Shown here: positions 26,455 to 35,206 of the stretch, one piece after another
How the letters are laid out: every line of letters starts with the position of its first letter
How positions within the stretch are numbered: the stretch's first letter is position 1
From: Neobacillus ginsengisoli
GTDB taxonomy: Bacteria; Bacillota; Bacilli; Bacillales_B; DSM-18226
Length of the DNA stretch: 64,000 bases
Reading direction: 5' to 3'
Assembly (NCBI RefSeq): GCF_030813055.1
Contig: NZ_JAUSTW010000013.1
Coordinates: 4,208 to 68,207 of the forward strand
The notes under the pieces: generated by a model
Database searches by the model: none
The model's input: the letters and a program-made list of their open reading frames with translations, nothing else
Told to the model about the DNA's origin: nothing
Program-made: the position numbers and the translations under genes

Positions 26455-26565
26455 CTTATTCAAATAACTGACCCGTTAGCCGAATAAGAAAAAGGCTGCC
26501 GCAACAGCCTTACTTTCTTAAACTCAAGCACCCGTTACTTTAAGTGCAATTCTTCACAATCTTTT
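26455..26565 (+). repeat. CCCGTTA-family repeat, reference composite copy
   Basis: Left box: TTATTCAAATAACTGACCCG pairs with GTTAGCCGAATAAG as an imperfect hairpin. Middle: GGCTGCCGCAACAGCC hairpin. Right box: CTTAAACT, GCACCCGTTACTTTAAG, then TTCACAATC. Both boxes share CCCGTTA-N-TT/CC-N-AA. This order is seen, with variation, in about a dozen places in the window. Confidence 0.85.
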
Positions 26566-26574
26566 TTTTTAGAA

Positions 26575-26630
26575 ACGAAAAAGCTGCCACTGCAGCCCTT
26601 TTTTTAACATAAGCGCCCGCGGTTTAATAA
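26575..26630 (+). repeat. CCCGTTA-family repeat, partial second unit
   Basis: AAAAAGCTGCCACTGCAGCC then ACATAAGCGCCCGCGGTTTA: a middle hairpin and a worn right box directly after the reference copy, making a local tandem. Confidence 0.6.
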
Positions 26631-26777
26631 AAAAGATCCCTAAACCAAAAAAGGATGATTAATCGGGACCGGGGCTGCTGATAAAAATGAGCAAGAATCA
26701 ACTCTTTTTTGTCATAAATTACCTGTTTAAGAAATAAAAATAAAAGGTATGTTAATTTTTTTACAGGAGGAAGATAA

Positions 26778-28472
26778 ATGTCTTTACAGAAGTTTGTAGA
26801 TGCATTACCTTTACCATCAATCATAAAACCAAAAGATAAATCAGATGGCATTCCATTCTTTGAAGTAACCATGAGAGAAGTAAAGCAGAAATTACATCGC
26901 GATTTGCCGCCAACTACCGTTTGGGGTTATAACGGTATGTATCCTGGTCCTACATTCGAAGTAAGAAGAAATGAGCCTATTTTAGTCAAGTGGAAAAATG
27001 AATTGCCCTTTGAACACCTGCTGCCCGTGGATCGAACACTTCATGGTGCAGAACCAGATAAACCTTCAGTAAGGACGGTTGTACATTTACATGAAGGTCG
27101 GGTTAGACCGGAAAATGATGGATATCCTGAGGCATGGTTTACGCGAGATTTTGAAAATGTTGGGCCGAAATTCGCCCATGAAGTCTATTTTTATCCAAAC
27201 TGTCAACGCCCTGCAACACTATGGTATCATGATCACGCCCTTGGAATCACTCGTTTGAACGTTTATGCTGGGCTTGCAGGATTTTATATCCTCAGAGATG
27301 ATGAAGAGGAAGAATTGGACCTTCCAAGTGGAAAATTTGAAATTCCGCTGGTCATCCAAGATCGTTCGTTCTATCCTAATGGTAAATTGTTCTATCCAAC
27401 CCAGCCAGGCCATGAGCCACCGCCAGCACCACAGCCGCCTCCACCAATAGATCCAACATTACCAAATCCATCAGTCGTTCCTGAGTTTTTTGGCAACACA
27501 ATATTAGTCAATGGAAAAGTATGGCCCTTCCTTGAGGTTGAGCCAAGGAAATACCGGTTCCGCATCCTTAATGGCTCCAATGCTCGCTTTTACCGTATTA
27601 GTCTTAGTTCTCCTAGTCTAAAATTTACCTTAATTGGCACGGAAGGAGGACTATTGAAAAAAAAGATAGAAAATGTTTCCCAAATTACCCTTGCACCCGC
27701 GGAACGGGTCGATGTGGTTATCGATTTTTCAACCCATAACGGTCAAAGTATTATTTTAACAAATGACGCACCAGCACCATTCCCTGGTGGCGATCCACCA
27801 TCACCGGACCTTACGCAGATTATGGAATTTCGTGTCAAACAAAAACTCTCTAAACCTGACAAAAGTAAAATTCCAAAACAGCTAAGTTGCCTAGAGAGAC
27901 TTGATCCTGCCGATGCTGTAACGGTACGAAAAAATGTCTTAGTGGAAACTACAGATGAGTTCGGGCGTTTAAAACTTCTATTAAATAATCTGGATTGGGA
28001 TCAATTGCCTATAACAGAAACCCCATATAATGGGACTATAGAGATTTGGGAGCTTTACAATACTACACCGGATACTCATCCCATTCACTTGCACCTTGTT
28101 ACTTTTCAAATATTGAGTCGTGCTACGTTCTCCGGTGATCCAAATGATAATCCTGTCATTGGGCCGCCACTGCCACTCGATCCGAGTGAAATGGGTTGGA
28201 AAGATACCGTTCGTGCAAATCCTGGAGAGGTTACCCGTATAATTGCACGGTTTGGGCCATTTACAGGAATCTATCCATGGCATTGTCATATCCTTGAACA
28301 TGAAGACCACGATATGATGCGACCGTACGAAGTACTCCAAAATCATAATTTTGACCCATGCATTCCGATTCCAGGCGTGTGTCCGGATGACTCGTTTGCT
28401 CAATGTTGTAATGAAGACCATGATGAGACAAGTTCCCATGACCATCACCATCCTCATCACCGCCACCCTTAA
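26778..28472 (+). CDS. cotA: CotA-type multicopper oxidase (spore coat laccase)
   Basis: A 564-residue three-cupredoxin oxidase without signal peptide, as for the spore coat laccase. Copper ligands are visible in VVHLHEGR, LWYHDHALG, HPIHLHLV and HCHILEHEDHDMMRP (the last with the type 1 Cys and His and an axial Met). The C-terminus is extended and ends in a His/Asp-rich tail (HDHHHPHHRHP) that could bind metal. A Pro-rich loop lies at about 213-230 (PPPAPQPPPPIDP). Outer coat location and pigment formation are known for the family. RBS CAGGAGG; strong terminator. Confidence 0.93.
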   Translation: MSLQKFVDALPLPSIIKPKDKSDGIPFFEVTMREVKQKLHRDLPPTTVWGYNGMYPGPTFEVRRNEPILVKWKNELPFEHLLPVDRTLHGAEPDKPSVRTVVHLHEGRVRPENDGYPEAWFTRDFENVGPKFAHEVYFYPNCQRPATLWYHDHALGITRLNVYAGLAGFYILRDDEEEELDLPSGKFEIPLVIQDRSFYPNGKLFYPTQPGHEPPPAPQPPPPIDPTLPNPSVVPEFFGNTILVNGKVWPFLEVEPRKYRFRILNGSNARFYRISLSSPSLKFTLIGTEGGLLKKKIENVSQITLAPAERVDVVIDFSTHNGQSIILTNDAPAPFPGGDPPSPDLTQIMEFRVKQKLSKPDKSKIPKQLSCLERLDPADAVTVRKNVLVETTDEFGRLKLLLNNLDWDQLPITETPYNGTIEIWELYNTTPDTHPIHLHLVTFQILSRATFSGDPNDNPVIGPPLPLDPSEMGWKDTVRANPGEVTRIIARFGPFTGIYPWHCHILEHEDHDMMRPYEVLQNHNFDPCIPIPGVCPDDSFAQCCNEDHDETSSHDHHHPHHRHP

Positions 28473-28496
28473 AAATAAAGGTAATAGTAATGAAAT

Positions 28497-28535
28497 AAAG
28501 ACTAGCTTTTTTGATTTAATAGCTAGTCTTTTTTA
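28497..28535 (+). terminator. Terminator of cotA
   Basis: AAAGACTAGCT / AGCTAGTCTTT and a T run. Confidence 0.9.
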
Positions 28536-29057
28536 TATGTCAGTACTTCATGTTTCCTTAATTGCAATAGAAATTAGATAATTCTAAACTTGTATTTGTT
28601 TTTCAAGAGTGTGTTATAATCTTTCACTATTTCACCTGAATAATTAAACAAAAAATTAATTTATCAATATAATGTTAAGATATTTCAAAAGGTTCAATAA
28701 TCTTTCAAAGTGCAACAAAAAATGCGTGTGAAAATCCAAACGTGATATTTTTGTTAAATAGAACAAAACATTATAAAATTCTAATCAAATGTTCCTATTG
28801 CTTCTTTCACTAAACTGCCCAGTTAGTCGAACAAGAAAAAGGCGTTGCCTTCTTAAAGCATTGCACTCCGTTTGCAAATAGAAAACATAATAATCTTACA
28901 AATATGTGTACTTGTATTGTGGTTCTTCGTTCCTATTAAAGGAATTGAGGATATTGGAAATAGTTGATAGAGGTTGTTCAAAAGTAGTGAAAACGATTAA
29001 TAAAGACACAGTAAAGAACTTTTTATATAAAAAATTATCTTAATAAGCAAATCAGAA
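28536..29057. other. Intergenic region
   Basis: No gene supported. A shortened composite CCCGTTA repeat is at about 28797-28872 (CACTAAACTGCCCAGTTAG, TCGAACAAGAAAAAGGC, TTGCACTCCG). Confidence 0.5.
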
Positions 29058-29089
29058 AAAAAGACCGCAATCGTTAAGGCGGTCTTTTT
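29058..29089. terminator. Bidirectional terminator-like hairpin
   Basis: AAAAAGACCGC / GCGGTCTTTTT, 11-bp perfect stem. It may end the minus-strand transcript of the DUF2187 gene. Confidence 0.75.
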
Positions 29090-29172
29090 GGGTGGCATTC
29101 TTTGTTTAATTTATTTTGTTTAAATCTTTATGTATTCTTATCCTTTAACAACTTTAATCATTAAAAATATCT

Positions 29173-29352
29173 TTAAGAATCAGTTATTTTATAATTTTTA
29201 TGATTGACTATTGTTGTAAGTGGTACGTCTTTTTCTTTATTGTATCCGTATTCAACAATAACGGAATTTTCTCTTACAACCGTAACAATTCCATTATAGC
29301 TTTTCCCTTCACGCTTAAATAAAATATTGTCCCCGATTTTAGCAGTTGCCAT
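29173..29352 (-). CDS. DUF2187 (YkvS-like) small protein
   Basis: A 59-residue protein, RBS GGGGTG. Reads MATAKIGDNILFKREGKSYN, GIVTVVRENSVIVEYG and TTIVNHKNYKI: an SH3/KOW-like beta barrel as in YkvS-type proteins. Function unknown, probably nucleic-acid binding by fold only. Its terminator is likely at 29058. Confidence 0.75.
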   Translation of the reverse strand: MATAKIGDNILFKREGKSYNGIVTVVRENSVIVEYGYNKEKDVPLTTIVNHKNYKITDS

Positions 29353-29446
29353 TTTATCACCCCGAACTTATTATTTTCAGCAAAGATAAAAAGATGCAAG
29401 AAAAAAATTAAAATACTAGCTGTAATTATTGCGAATAAAAAAGAAG

Positions 29447-29512
29447 GCTACCGCAAAAGCCCTATCTTAAACTCAAGCACCCGTTACTTTAAGTGAAATA
29501 TTTCACATATCT
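29447..29512 (+). repeat. CCCGTTA-family repeat, right two-thirds
   Basis: GGCTACCGCAAAAGCC, CTTAAACTCAAGCACCCG, TTACTTTAAG and the perfect palindrome GTGAAATATTTCAC. Confidence 0.75.
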
Positions 29513-29522
29513 TTATTTACTA

Positions 29523-29654
29523 TTACCTATCTCTTTTTTTGTTTTCTTCTAAAAGATATATTATTTTACCTAATCTTCCTACAATAAAAACAGACATAAC
29601 TGCAATAAAGTATAATGCTGCTTTATCTAAGTTTTCTAAAGTATATTGAATCAA
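29523..29654 (-). CDS. Small membrane peptide
   Basis: A 43-residue ORF from TTG 29654, with TAGGAG 8 nt upstream. One hydrophobic helix (AALYFIAVMSVFIVGRLG) and a charged C-terminus (EENKKRDR). Not recognised. It sits between two repeat copies. Confidence 0.45.
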   Translation of the reverse strand: MIQYTLENLDKAALYFIAVMSVFIVGRLGKIIYLLEENKKRDR

Positions 29655-29758
29655 ACCACCAGCTCCTAACCCTATTTAATGGATGTAGATTTTTAATTCT
29701 TACAATATATCCCTTCCATACTATCATTTGAAATTATTCAACAATAGACAGCCAAACT

Positions 29759-29862
29759 CCTTCTTTAACCTGCCCCGTTGCAACAAGAAGAAAGCCACCA
29801 AAAATGGCAGCTGGATCTTTAACTCTTGCACCCGTTACTTTAAGTGTATTTCTTCACAAATT
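29759..29862 (+). repeat. CCCGTTA-family repeat, composite form
   Basis: CTTCTTTAACCTGCCCCG, TTGCAACAAGAAGAAAGCC, CTTTAACTCTTGCACCCG, TTACTTTAAGTG, TTCACAAA. Confidence 0.8.
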
Positions 29863-29875
29863 AAAATAATTCCCC

Positions 29876-30499
29876 TTAACTAGAAACCGTAGTTATCCCG
29901 ATAGTAATCGCAAAAATAATTAAAATAATACCAAGTCCACGGTCAAACCAATGCATATACTGTTGATAGAGTTTTCTAAAATGGTTATTTGAAATAAGTA
30001 TCGCTAGTAAAATAAACCAAAGTCCAATAGCTAAAATGGTTTCTCCACCATATACCCATCGCATCCATTCAGGAGTGTCATGTCCAAGAAATTGAGAAAA
30101 CACACTTAAAAAGAATAAAGGAGCTTTTGGATTTAAAAGGTTACATAGGAATCCCTCACGAAAACCAAGCCCTATAGAGGGCTTTAATTTCTGTTCTACG
30201 CTTATTTCTTTTGAACTTTCAGATTGTGCTTTCGAACGAATTCCTTTGTACCCTAACCATAGTAAATAGATAGCTCCAGCAAGTTTAATGATATTAAAAA
30301 CAGTTGGAAATTTATCTAATATGATAGTAAAGCCTAAAATGGTATACGTTATATGAACAATTAATGCACTGGCAATACCTAGTGCTGTAGCAACACCATA
30401 TTTTCTACCTATCCCTAAACTATTTTTCATTACTACTACAAAATCAGGTCCAGGTGATATTGCTGCCAAAACACCGACTAAAAAAACTTGCATATACAC
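29876..30499 (-). CDS. LysE/RhtB-family exporter
   Basis: Start GTG 30499 (AAGGAG 9 nt upstream), about 207 residues with six helices. Signatures: GVLAAISPGPDFVVVMKNSL, LLWLGYKGIRS and FREGFLCNLLNPKAPLFF, as in amino-acid or metabolite efflux proteins of the LysE/RhtB type. It lies 13 bp downstream of a TrmB-like regulator, probably one operon under that regulator. Confidence 0.92.
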   Translation of the reverse strand: MYMQVFLVGVLAAISPGPDFVVVMKNSLGIGRKYGVATALGIASALIVHITYTILGFTIILDKFPTVFNIIKLAGAIYLLWLGYKGIRSKAQSESSKEISVEQKLKPSIGLGFREGFLCNLLNPKAPLFFLSVFSQFLGHDTPEWMRWVYGGETILAIGLWFILLAILISNNHFRKLYQQYMHWFDRGLGIILIIFAITIGITTVSS

Positions 30500-30512
30500 A
30501 AAAAACAACTCC

Positions 30513-31322
30513 TTATATCTTCACGTTTTGAACAATATAAGTTAATAATTCGCTGCCTTGCCATAGTGAATTAAAATTGTCATTTCCTAATTTGTCAGTA
30601 ACAACTTTCATCATCATATCGTGGCGAATATATTCTTTTGCCAAGAGAACTAACATTGGTTCAGCCGTTTGAATAGCCTGTGGGATTTGACCATCAATAA
30701 AACCTGCAATTAGTACCTCTTGATTATCTTGAATAATGATTGTTAATCTTTGGCTCATTCTATGTTTTTCGACTGAAGCTGTATATTGACGATGATAAAA
30801 TACGTTTCCAAAAGATGTAGTTTCTTCATCTGTAAAGAGTAATGAATACATTGTAATTCCTTTTTTAACTTGTTCTTCGGCAGAACTACGTAATTCCCCT
30901 AGCTCCTCTTTCCATACAGAAAGCCAGATTTCCTCATTTGATGCTTTCATCAATTTTTGCATTGCATGAATGATTTGCATACGTCCCTCAATATGCTTTA
31001 TTACATTCACTTCTACAGGTTTTTCAATACCTTGCAATTCTGTCTCTAAAAAGGTAAGGGTCTCTTCTGTTTTCCTTTTTCGATTCATAACCAGTTCCTT
31101 TACTGGCACTGGAGTATAGGTTGGTGGTTCGGTTCGAAGTTCTAAGATTGCTTCTTTCAATACTAATTTTGCAATGACCGAATAAACCATTGAGCGTGGC
31201 ACACCACTCTTTTTACTTATTTCATAACCATTAATAGCAGGCTCCTTAAGTAATGTTATATAAACCTTTGCTTCATTTTTTGAAAATCCAATCTCTTCAA
31301 ATTGCTCAATTAAATGTTCCAT
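30513..31322 (-). CDS. TrmB-family transcriptional regulator
   Basis: Start ATG 31322 (AGGAGG), 269 residues. Winged HTH with FEEIGFSKNEAKVYITLLKE and SGVPRSMVYSVIAKLVLK, then a TrmB sensor domain. Clearly a paralogue of the gene at 25046. It precedes a LysE-type exporter on the same strand. A 26-bp palindrome lies just upstream of the RBS, suggesting autoregulation of the pair. Confidence 0.88.
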   Translation of the reverse strand: MEHLIEQFEEIGFSKNEAKVYITLLKEPAINGYEISKKSGVPRSMVYSVIAKLVLKEAILELRTEPPTYTPVPVKELVMNRKRKTEETLTFLETELQGIEKPVEVNVIKHIEGRMQIIHAMQKLMKASNEEIWLSVWKEELGELRSSAEEQVKKGITMYSLLFTDEETTSFGNVFYHRQYTASVEKHRMSQRLTIIIQDNQEVLIAGFIDGQIPQAIQTAEPMLVLLAKEYIRHDMMMKVVTDKLGNDNFNSLWQGSELLTYIVQNVKI

Positions 31323-31335
31323 AATAACCTCCTTT

Positions 31336-31361
31336 ATAGTTGTAATATGTATTACTACTAT
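31336..31361. promoter_or_regulatory. Operator-like palindrome upstream of TrmB gene
   Basis: ATAGTTGTAATA and TATTACTACTAT are inverted halves with only two non-matching pairs across 26 bp. Position just upstream of the RBS fits a repressor site. Confidence 0.65.
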
Positions 31362-31440
31362 AAATAAAATAAAATTCCTTGTCAATAAAATAAAAAAAGT
31401 GAGAAAATTTCCTCACCACTAGAACTAAAATATTTAATAC

Positions 31441-31535
31441 ATCTTCTTCAACAAACCTGCCCCGTTAGTCGAAAAAGAAAAAGGCTGCCGCAACAGCCCA
31501 ACCTTACTTTCTGGGACTCAAACTCACCAAAAGGC
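31441..31535 (+). repeat. CCCGTTA-family repeat, left two-thirds
   Basis: TCTTCAACAAACCTGCCCCG, TTAGTCGAAAAAGAAAAAGG, CTGCCGCAACAGCC, then a diverged right part. Confidence 0.75.
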
Positions 31536-31685
31536 ATCGTCTTTTATTAAAGCAATGCCCCCATTGGTTACCAAAAGTAAGGCTAGCAGGTAAATTCATC
31601 AGTAATAATTCTAGGACGATGTTTACGGATGAATTAGGAGCTGGACGAGAATAATAAAAAGCAAAAAAGAAAAAGGCTGATTTGA

Positions 31686-32198
31686 ATGTTCAATATTCTA
31701 GTGACAGTAATAGATGTTTTTGTAGCTTGGCGTTGGGGTGATTGGCGTAACTGGACGAAATATCAAGCAACCATTTTATATACGATTGTATTTGATTTAC
31801 TATATAACTTTCTTACATACAACCACTCTCTATGGAAGTACGAGCCTACAACACTATTCCCAAACCACACTACAATGAGCTTGTTGGTAATGTTTGTTGC
31901 TTATCCAAGCGTATTGCTCGTTTATTTAGGTCGTTATCCCTTTGGTTGGATTAAACAGATTCTTTGGATCGGCTTCTGGGTGTTCTTATGGTCTGCACTC
32001 GAGTTTGTAAGTCTAAGTCTAGGGCAATTTTCTTACTATAATGGATGGAACTTTATGTGGTCTGTATTATTTGATATTACATTCTTTTCTATGGCACGCC
32101 TCCACTACAAAAAGCCATTATTATGTTTTGCCCTATCTGTAGTAGCACCAGTGATATTGTTGTGGCTTTTCAAAGTGCCAATCAGTAATATGAAATAA
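31686..32198 (+). CDS. CBO0543-family membrane protein
   Basis: A 170-residue protein with five hydrophobic segments. Reads WRWGDWRNWTKYQATILY, YNHSLWKYEPTTLFPNHT and FSYYNGWNFMWSVLFD, hallmarks of this bacillar membrane family. A second, more distant member is at 9159. Function unknown. The bases before the ATG (AAGAAAAAGGCTG) look like a repeat middle segment, so the native leader may be replaced. Confidence 0.7.
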   Translation: MFNILVTVIDVFVAWRWGDWRNWTKYQATILYTIVFDLLYNFLTYNHSLWKYEPTTLFPNHTTMSLLVMFVAYPSVLLVYLGRYPFGWIKQILWIGFWVFLWSALEFVSLSLGQFSYYNGWNFMWSVLFDITFFSMARLHYKKPLLCFALSVVAPVILLWLFKVPISNMK

Positions 32199-32655
32199 AC
32201 ACCTAATCCATTAGTTCTGACATTTCCATTGTCTCTATTCAAAGATTACTGCCTCTTATCATATAAGAAAAATGAGGTTCCCTTACAATTCCTTTGTTTA
32301 ACTCTTCCACCTTTTATTGCAACAAGTACTTTTTCTTATAATGCATAGTATCTTCGAAATGCGTAAGATACTTAATTCATAATTTTCCAAATGTTGGTTA
32401 CAAATAAGATGATTACTTTGATAAAGGGGTCTACTTTATTTTTCTAGGATTGAAGAAAAAACTTGGAATAATCTTTTCTATTGCTATTTTAGCTGGTTTA
32501 CTCACCACCATTTACAGTACTTTTTTATTATGTTTACAAAATTGACAAAAAAGTTAATAAGCTAAATAATCGCTAGATAGATAATTCCTAGCTTTTATTA
32601 TTTGTTGCACTGTTGTTGTCAAATGCAACATTATAGACAAGGAATTTTCATTCTT
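32199..32655. other. Intergenic region with a possible decayed gene
   Basis: A signal-peptide-like frame begins at TTG 32450 (KKKLGIIFSIAILAGLLTTI) and stops after 31 residues. It may be the start of a truncated exported protein. Nothing else supported. Confidence 0.35.
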
Positions 32656-32774
32656 CTTCTTTCACTAACCTGCCACGTTACTTGAATAACGATAATGAAA
32701 AAGGACTGCCGAAACAGTCCATTTGTTGTGATAGTAAAGCCCCCTATAGTTTAAGTGAAATAGTTCACAAATCT
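32656..32774 (+). repeat. CCCGTTA-family repeat, composite, overlapping a gene start
   Basis: CTTTCACTAACCTGCCACG, TTACTTGAATAACG, middle hairpin GGACTGCCGAAACAGTCC, right box AAAGCCCCCTATAGTTTAAG, TTCACAAATC. The next ORF reads through it. Confidence 0.75.
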
Positions 32775-33812
32775 ATTAGTATCCTGCTTTTCAAGTTGAT
32801 AGACCCATTATTCATAGCCGTTCAATTAGCATTAGAGATAACTTTGGGCAAAGTTACCCTTGAAGATGCTGTACAGAATACTCTAATAAGATTAGTAACT
32901 GCACTGTTGGAACAGGACAAATTTCATCCCCATACACTTTTGTTAGACGATATCATGTTTAAAATCATGAAAGGATGTAGAGATATGCCGGGGTTACCAA
33001 CGATTGGGATAGGTTCTAAAGGTCATTATGTAAAACTACTGCAAATGGATTTAAATGGATTAGCACTTAATTATAACAACTTTACGATAGATGGTATATT
33101 TGATTCAAAGACAAGTAATGCAACAAAAAATTTTCAGGACCGATTTGAAATAAAAAGTGATGGCATTGTAAGATCTCTTACATGGAAATTATTAATTGAA
33201 AATGTTAAAGCTGTACAAAAACTATTGAATTCCTATGGCTATCATACTGGATATCCTGACGGGTGGTTTGGCTCTCATACTACAGATGCAGTGCGAAAAT
33301 TCCAAAACCATAATGGGCTTTCCCCGTCAGGAATTGTTGAACCAAGAACACGAAGAAAATTGTTTAATCCACATCCACAGGATAATATAGATAAGCGTCC
33401 GAGTTTAAATGACATAAATTCACTCCAACCGCACGTTGCGATGCTTGCAAGAAGATTTCTGGAATTGACAAGATCGCATAATTTAGATGTTAAGATTACT
33501 CAGGCATTCAGAAGCTGGGACGAATCAGACAGATTATTTGCTCAAGGGAGAACAACACCTGGACCAATTGTTTCAAATGCCAGAGGAGGAGACTCCTATC
33601 ACAACTGGGGATTAGCCTTTGATGCCGCACCTGTTGAAAATAGTCAGGTATCAAATGATATACAGAAATATTTTACTATGGGGCATTTAGGAGAGCAGTT
33701 AGGTCTTAAATGGGGAGGAACATTTAAGACTATAGTTGATTATCCGCATTTTCAATATACGTTTGGATTAAACACATGGGATCTTCTGAATGGTATTACA
33801 CCGCCTAAATGA
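32682..33812 (+). CDS. Peptidoglycan-binding / M15 peptidase-like protein, 5' end altered
   Basis: The open frame (376 codons) begins at TTG inside a CCCGTTA repeat, so residues 1-32 are repeat-derived. Two peptidoglycan-binding domains follow (about 108-165 and 170-230; KLLQMDLNGLALNYNNFTID, AVQKLLNSYGYHTGYPDGWF). The C-terminal M15 D-Ala-D-Ala/L-Ala-D-Glu peptidase domain (about 245-370) has ITQAFRSWDESDRLFAQGRT, YHNWGLAFD and DYPHFQYT as metal-site motifs, as in CwlK/endolysins. A well-placed alternative start is ATG 32986 (AAAGGATG upstream). The native N-terminus may be lost. Confidence 0.75.
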   Translation: MNNDNEKGLPKQSICCDSKAPYSLSEIVHKSISILLFKLIDPLFIAVQLALEITLGKVTLEDAVQNTLIRLVTALLEQDKFHPHTLLLDDIMFKIMKGCRDMPGLPTIGIGSKGHYVKLLQMDLNGLALNYNNFTIDGIFDSKTSNATKNFQDRFEIKSDGIVRSLTWKLLIENVKAVQKLLNSYGYHTGYPDGWFGSHTTDAVRKFQNHNGLSPSGIVEPRTRRKLFNPHPQDNIDKRPSLNDINSLQPHVAMLARRFLELTRSHNLDVKITQAFRSWDESDRLFAQGRTTPGPIVSNARGGDSYHNWGLAFDAAPVENSQVSNDIQKYFTMGHLGEQLGLKWGGTFKTIVDYPHFQYTFGLNTWDLLNGITPPK

Positions 33813-33913
33813 GTGTTTTTATCCAAAATCAAAACTTTTTAAACAAGCTGAAAGCCTTTCAATAAGGAGACATTCTTATCAGGAATGTCTTTTTTGTACT
33901 GTCAAACCAATTT

Positions 33914-33995
33914 GATAAAGCTAACCTGCTTACGTTAGTGGAACAAGCAAAAAAGCCGCCGAAGCAGCTGGTGATCATCAACTATTGCACCCGTT
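33914..33995 (+). repeat. CCCGTTA-family repeat, composite lacking right end
   Basis: AAAGCTAACCTGCTTACG, TTAGTGGAACAAGC, GCCGCCGAAGCAGC, ATTGCACCCGTTAGTG; the TTCACAATC end is missing. Confidence 0.65.
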
Positions 33996-34131
33996 AGTGA
34001 ATTAATTTATTACATTCATTACTCCTACATATATGATGCGTTTTCTCTAATTTACATATCCTTTTATAATAGACTAGCAAGAATAGTAAGAGTATGAGGT
34101 CTAGAATGATTATATTTTTTTAATTTCCTGC

Positions 34132-34262
34132 CTAATTTACTTTTAATCAGCACTTGTCCATTCAGTTTTATTCTGAGTGCATATATTATTACTACCTCAC
34201 ATCCAGCATATTGAAGTACACCGTAGAGGCGTTTGCATGTATTGCAGATGCCTTTTCATTTT
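34132..34262 (+). ncRNA. Conserved non-coding element, copy B
   Basis: TTTACTTTTAATCAGCAC, TTGTCCATTCAGTTTTA, GCATATATTATTACTACC match copies A and C. The closing hairpin is GGCGTTTGCA / TGCAGATGCC with TTTTCATTTTT, which differs from A and C at paired positions. It is 125 bp upstream of a YjcZ-type gene. Confidence 0.6.
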
Positions 34263-34386
34263 TGTTTAAGCAAATTTCGAATTTTGTCTTAACTCTATGA
34301 TGTTTGTCCAATCGATTCTCGTCTTATGAAATATATATATATAGCGAGTGTTTATACTTTGGATATTCAAAAGGGTGGTGAAAAAT

Positions 34387-34515
34387 ATGGGCTTTGGATA
34401 CGGCGGCTACGGCGGCGGTTATGGCTACGGCGGTGGCTATGGCGGAGGTTCAACATTTGTTTTAGTAGTAGTATTGTTCATCCTTTTAATTATCGTACTA
34501 ACAAGTGTGATTTAA
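34387..34515 (+). CDS. YjcZ-family sporulation peptide
   Basis: A 42-residue ORF with GGGTGG upstream. Gly/Tyr-rich N-terminus (GFGYGGYGGGYGYGGGYGGG) then FVLVVVLFILLIIVLTSVI. Close paralogue of the gene at 23124. The next small gene follows after 80 bp. Confidence 0.82.
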   Translation: MGFGYGGYGGGYGYGGGYGGGSTFVLVVVLFILLIIVLTSVI

Positions 34516-34595
34516 TGTTTAATAAACTAAACACGTTTTGACATTGGACTTTGAGCAAAGTCTATTTAGATCAGCAAGTGCTGGAGGTGTTATAA

Positions 34596-34682
34596 ATGGA
34601 TGGATTGAGAATGTCTACTGCGATAATCGTGGTATTGTTCATTCTGCTTATCATTGTAGGAACTTCTTTTACGGGCTACTAA
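34596..34682 (+). CDS. Short YjcZ/SscA-type sporulation peptide
   Basis: A 28-residue ORF, GGAGGTG upstream: MDGLRMSTAIIVVLFILLII then VGTSFTGY. Same helix core as the other members. The order long member then short member repeats that of 23124 and 23575, which suggests duplication of the pair. Confidence 0.75.
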   Translation: MDGLRMSTAIIVVLFILLIIVGTSFTGY

Positions 34683-34764
34683 TTGTACGGAACAAAGGGC
34701 AGGTTGAAAGTTAATCTGTCTCTTTGACAATTAGACTGCTGAAATGAAAGGAGGATAAATTAAA

Positions 34765-34929
34765 ATGCGAAATTACGTTGGACGTGCTTGTGAGATCAGG
34801 GACCATTTTGGAAGAGTTCACAGAGGAGTAATAGAAAGGGTTGACCCATCCAGAGGAATATTTATGCGTCGAGGCTTTTTTCTTGATTTCATTCCCTTCT
34901 TTTTAATCGCCTCTCTTTTCTTTATATAA
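34765..34929 (+). pseudogene. Small spore-coat-like protein, probably frameshifted
   Basis: A 54-residue ORF after AAAGGAGG. Reads MRNYVGRACEIRDHFGRVHR, GVIERVDPSRGIFMR and a hydrophobic end FFLIASLFFI. The stop TAA sits in TATATAAATAG. In the next frame an Arg-rich tail continues to 35021 (RRRLSFEIKIELERRRRFEF). Removing two bases would join the two frames, so the gene is likely broken, or the short form is a recent derivative. Confidence 0.55.
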
Positions 34930-35206
34930 ATAGAAGAAGACGTTTATCCTTTGAAATTAAAATCGAATTAGAAAGAAGAAGACGCTTTGAATTCGAAAGA
35001 AGACGACGCAGATTCTTTTAGACAAATGATTAAAACAGATTTAAAAAAGTGTTTCCTTTGAGTCTACGGACTCTTTTTTATAGAGAAAGTTCAACAGATG
35101 GGAATAAAAATTCCACATTTATTTTTTTGCAAATGGTTTATTGCACGAAACTCCCGTTTTATCGTGCAGGATTTATAATTAAATATCCTTGAGTGGAATT
35201 TTTCTT

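Noticed and set aside
27392..28466. Minus-strand ORFs inside cotA
   Set aside because: Antisense shadows created by codon use in the laccase gene; no RBS.
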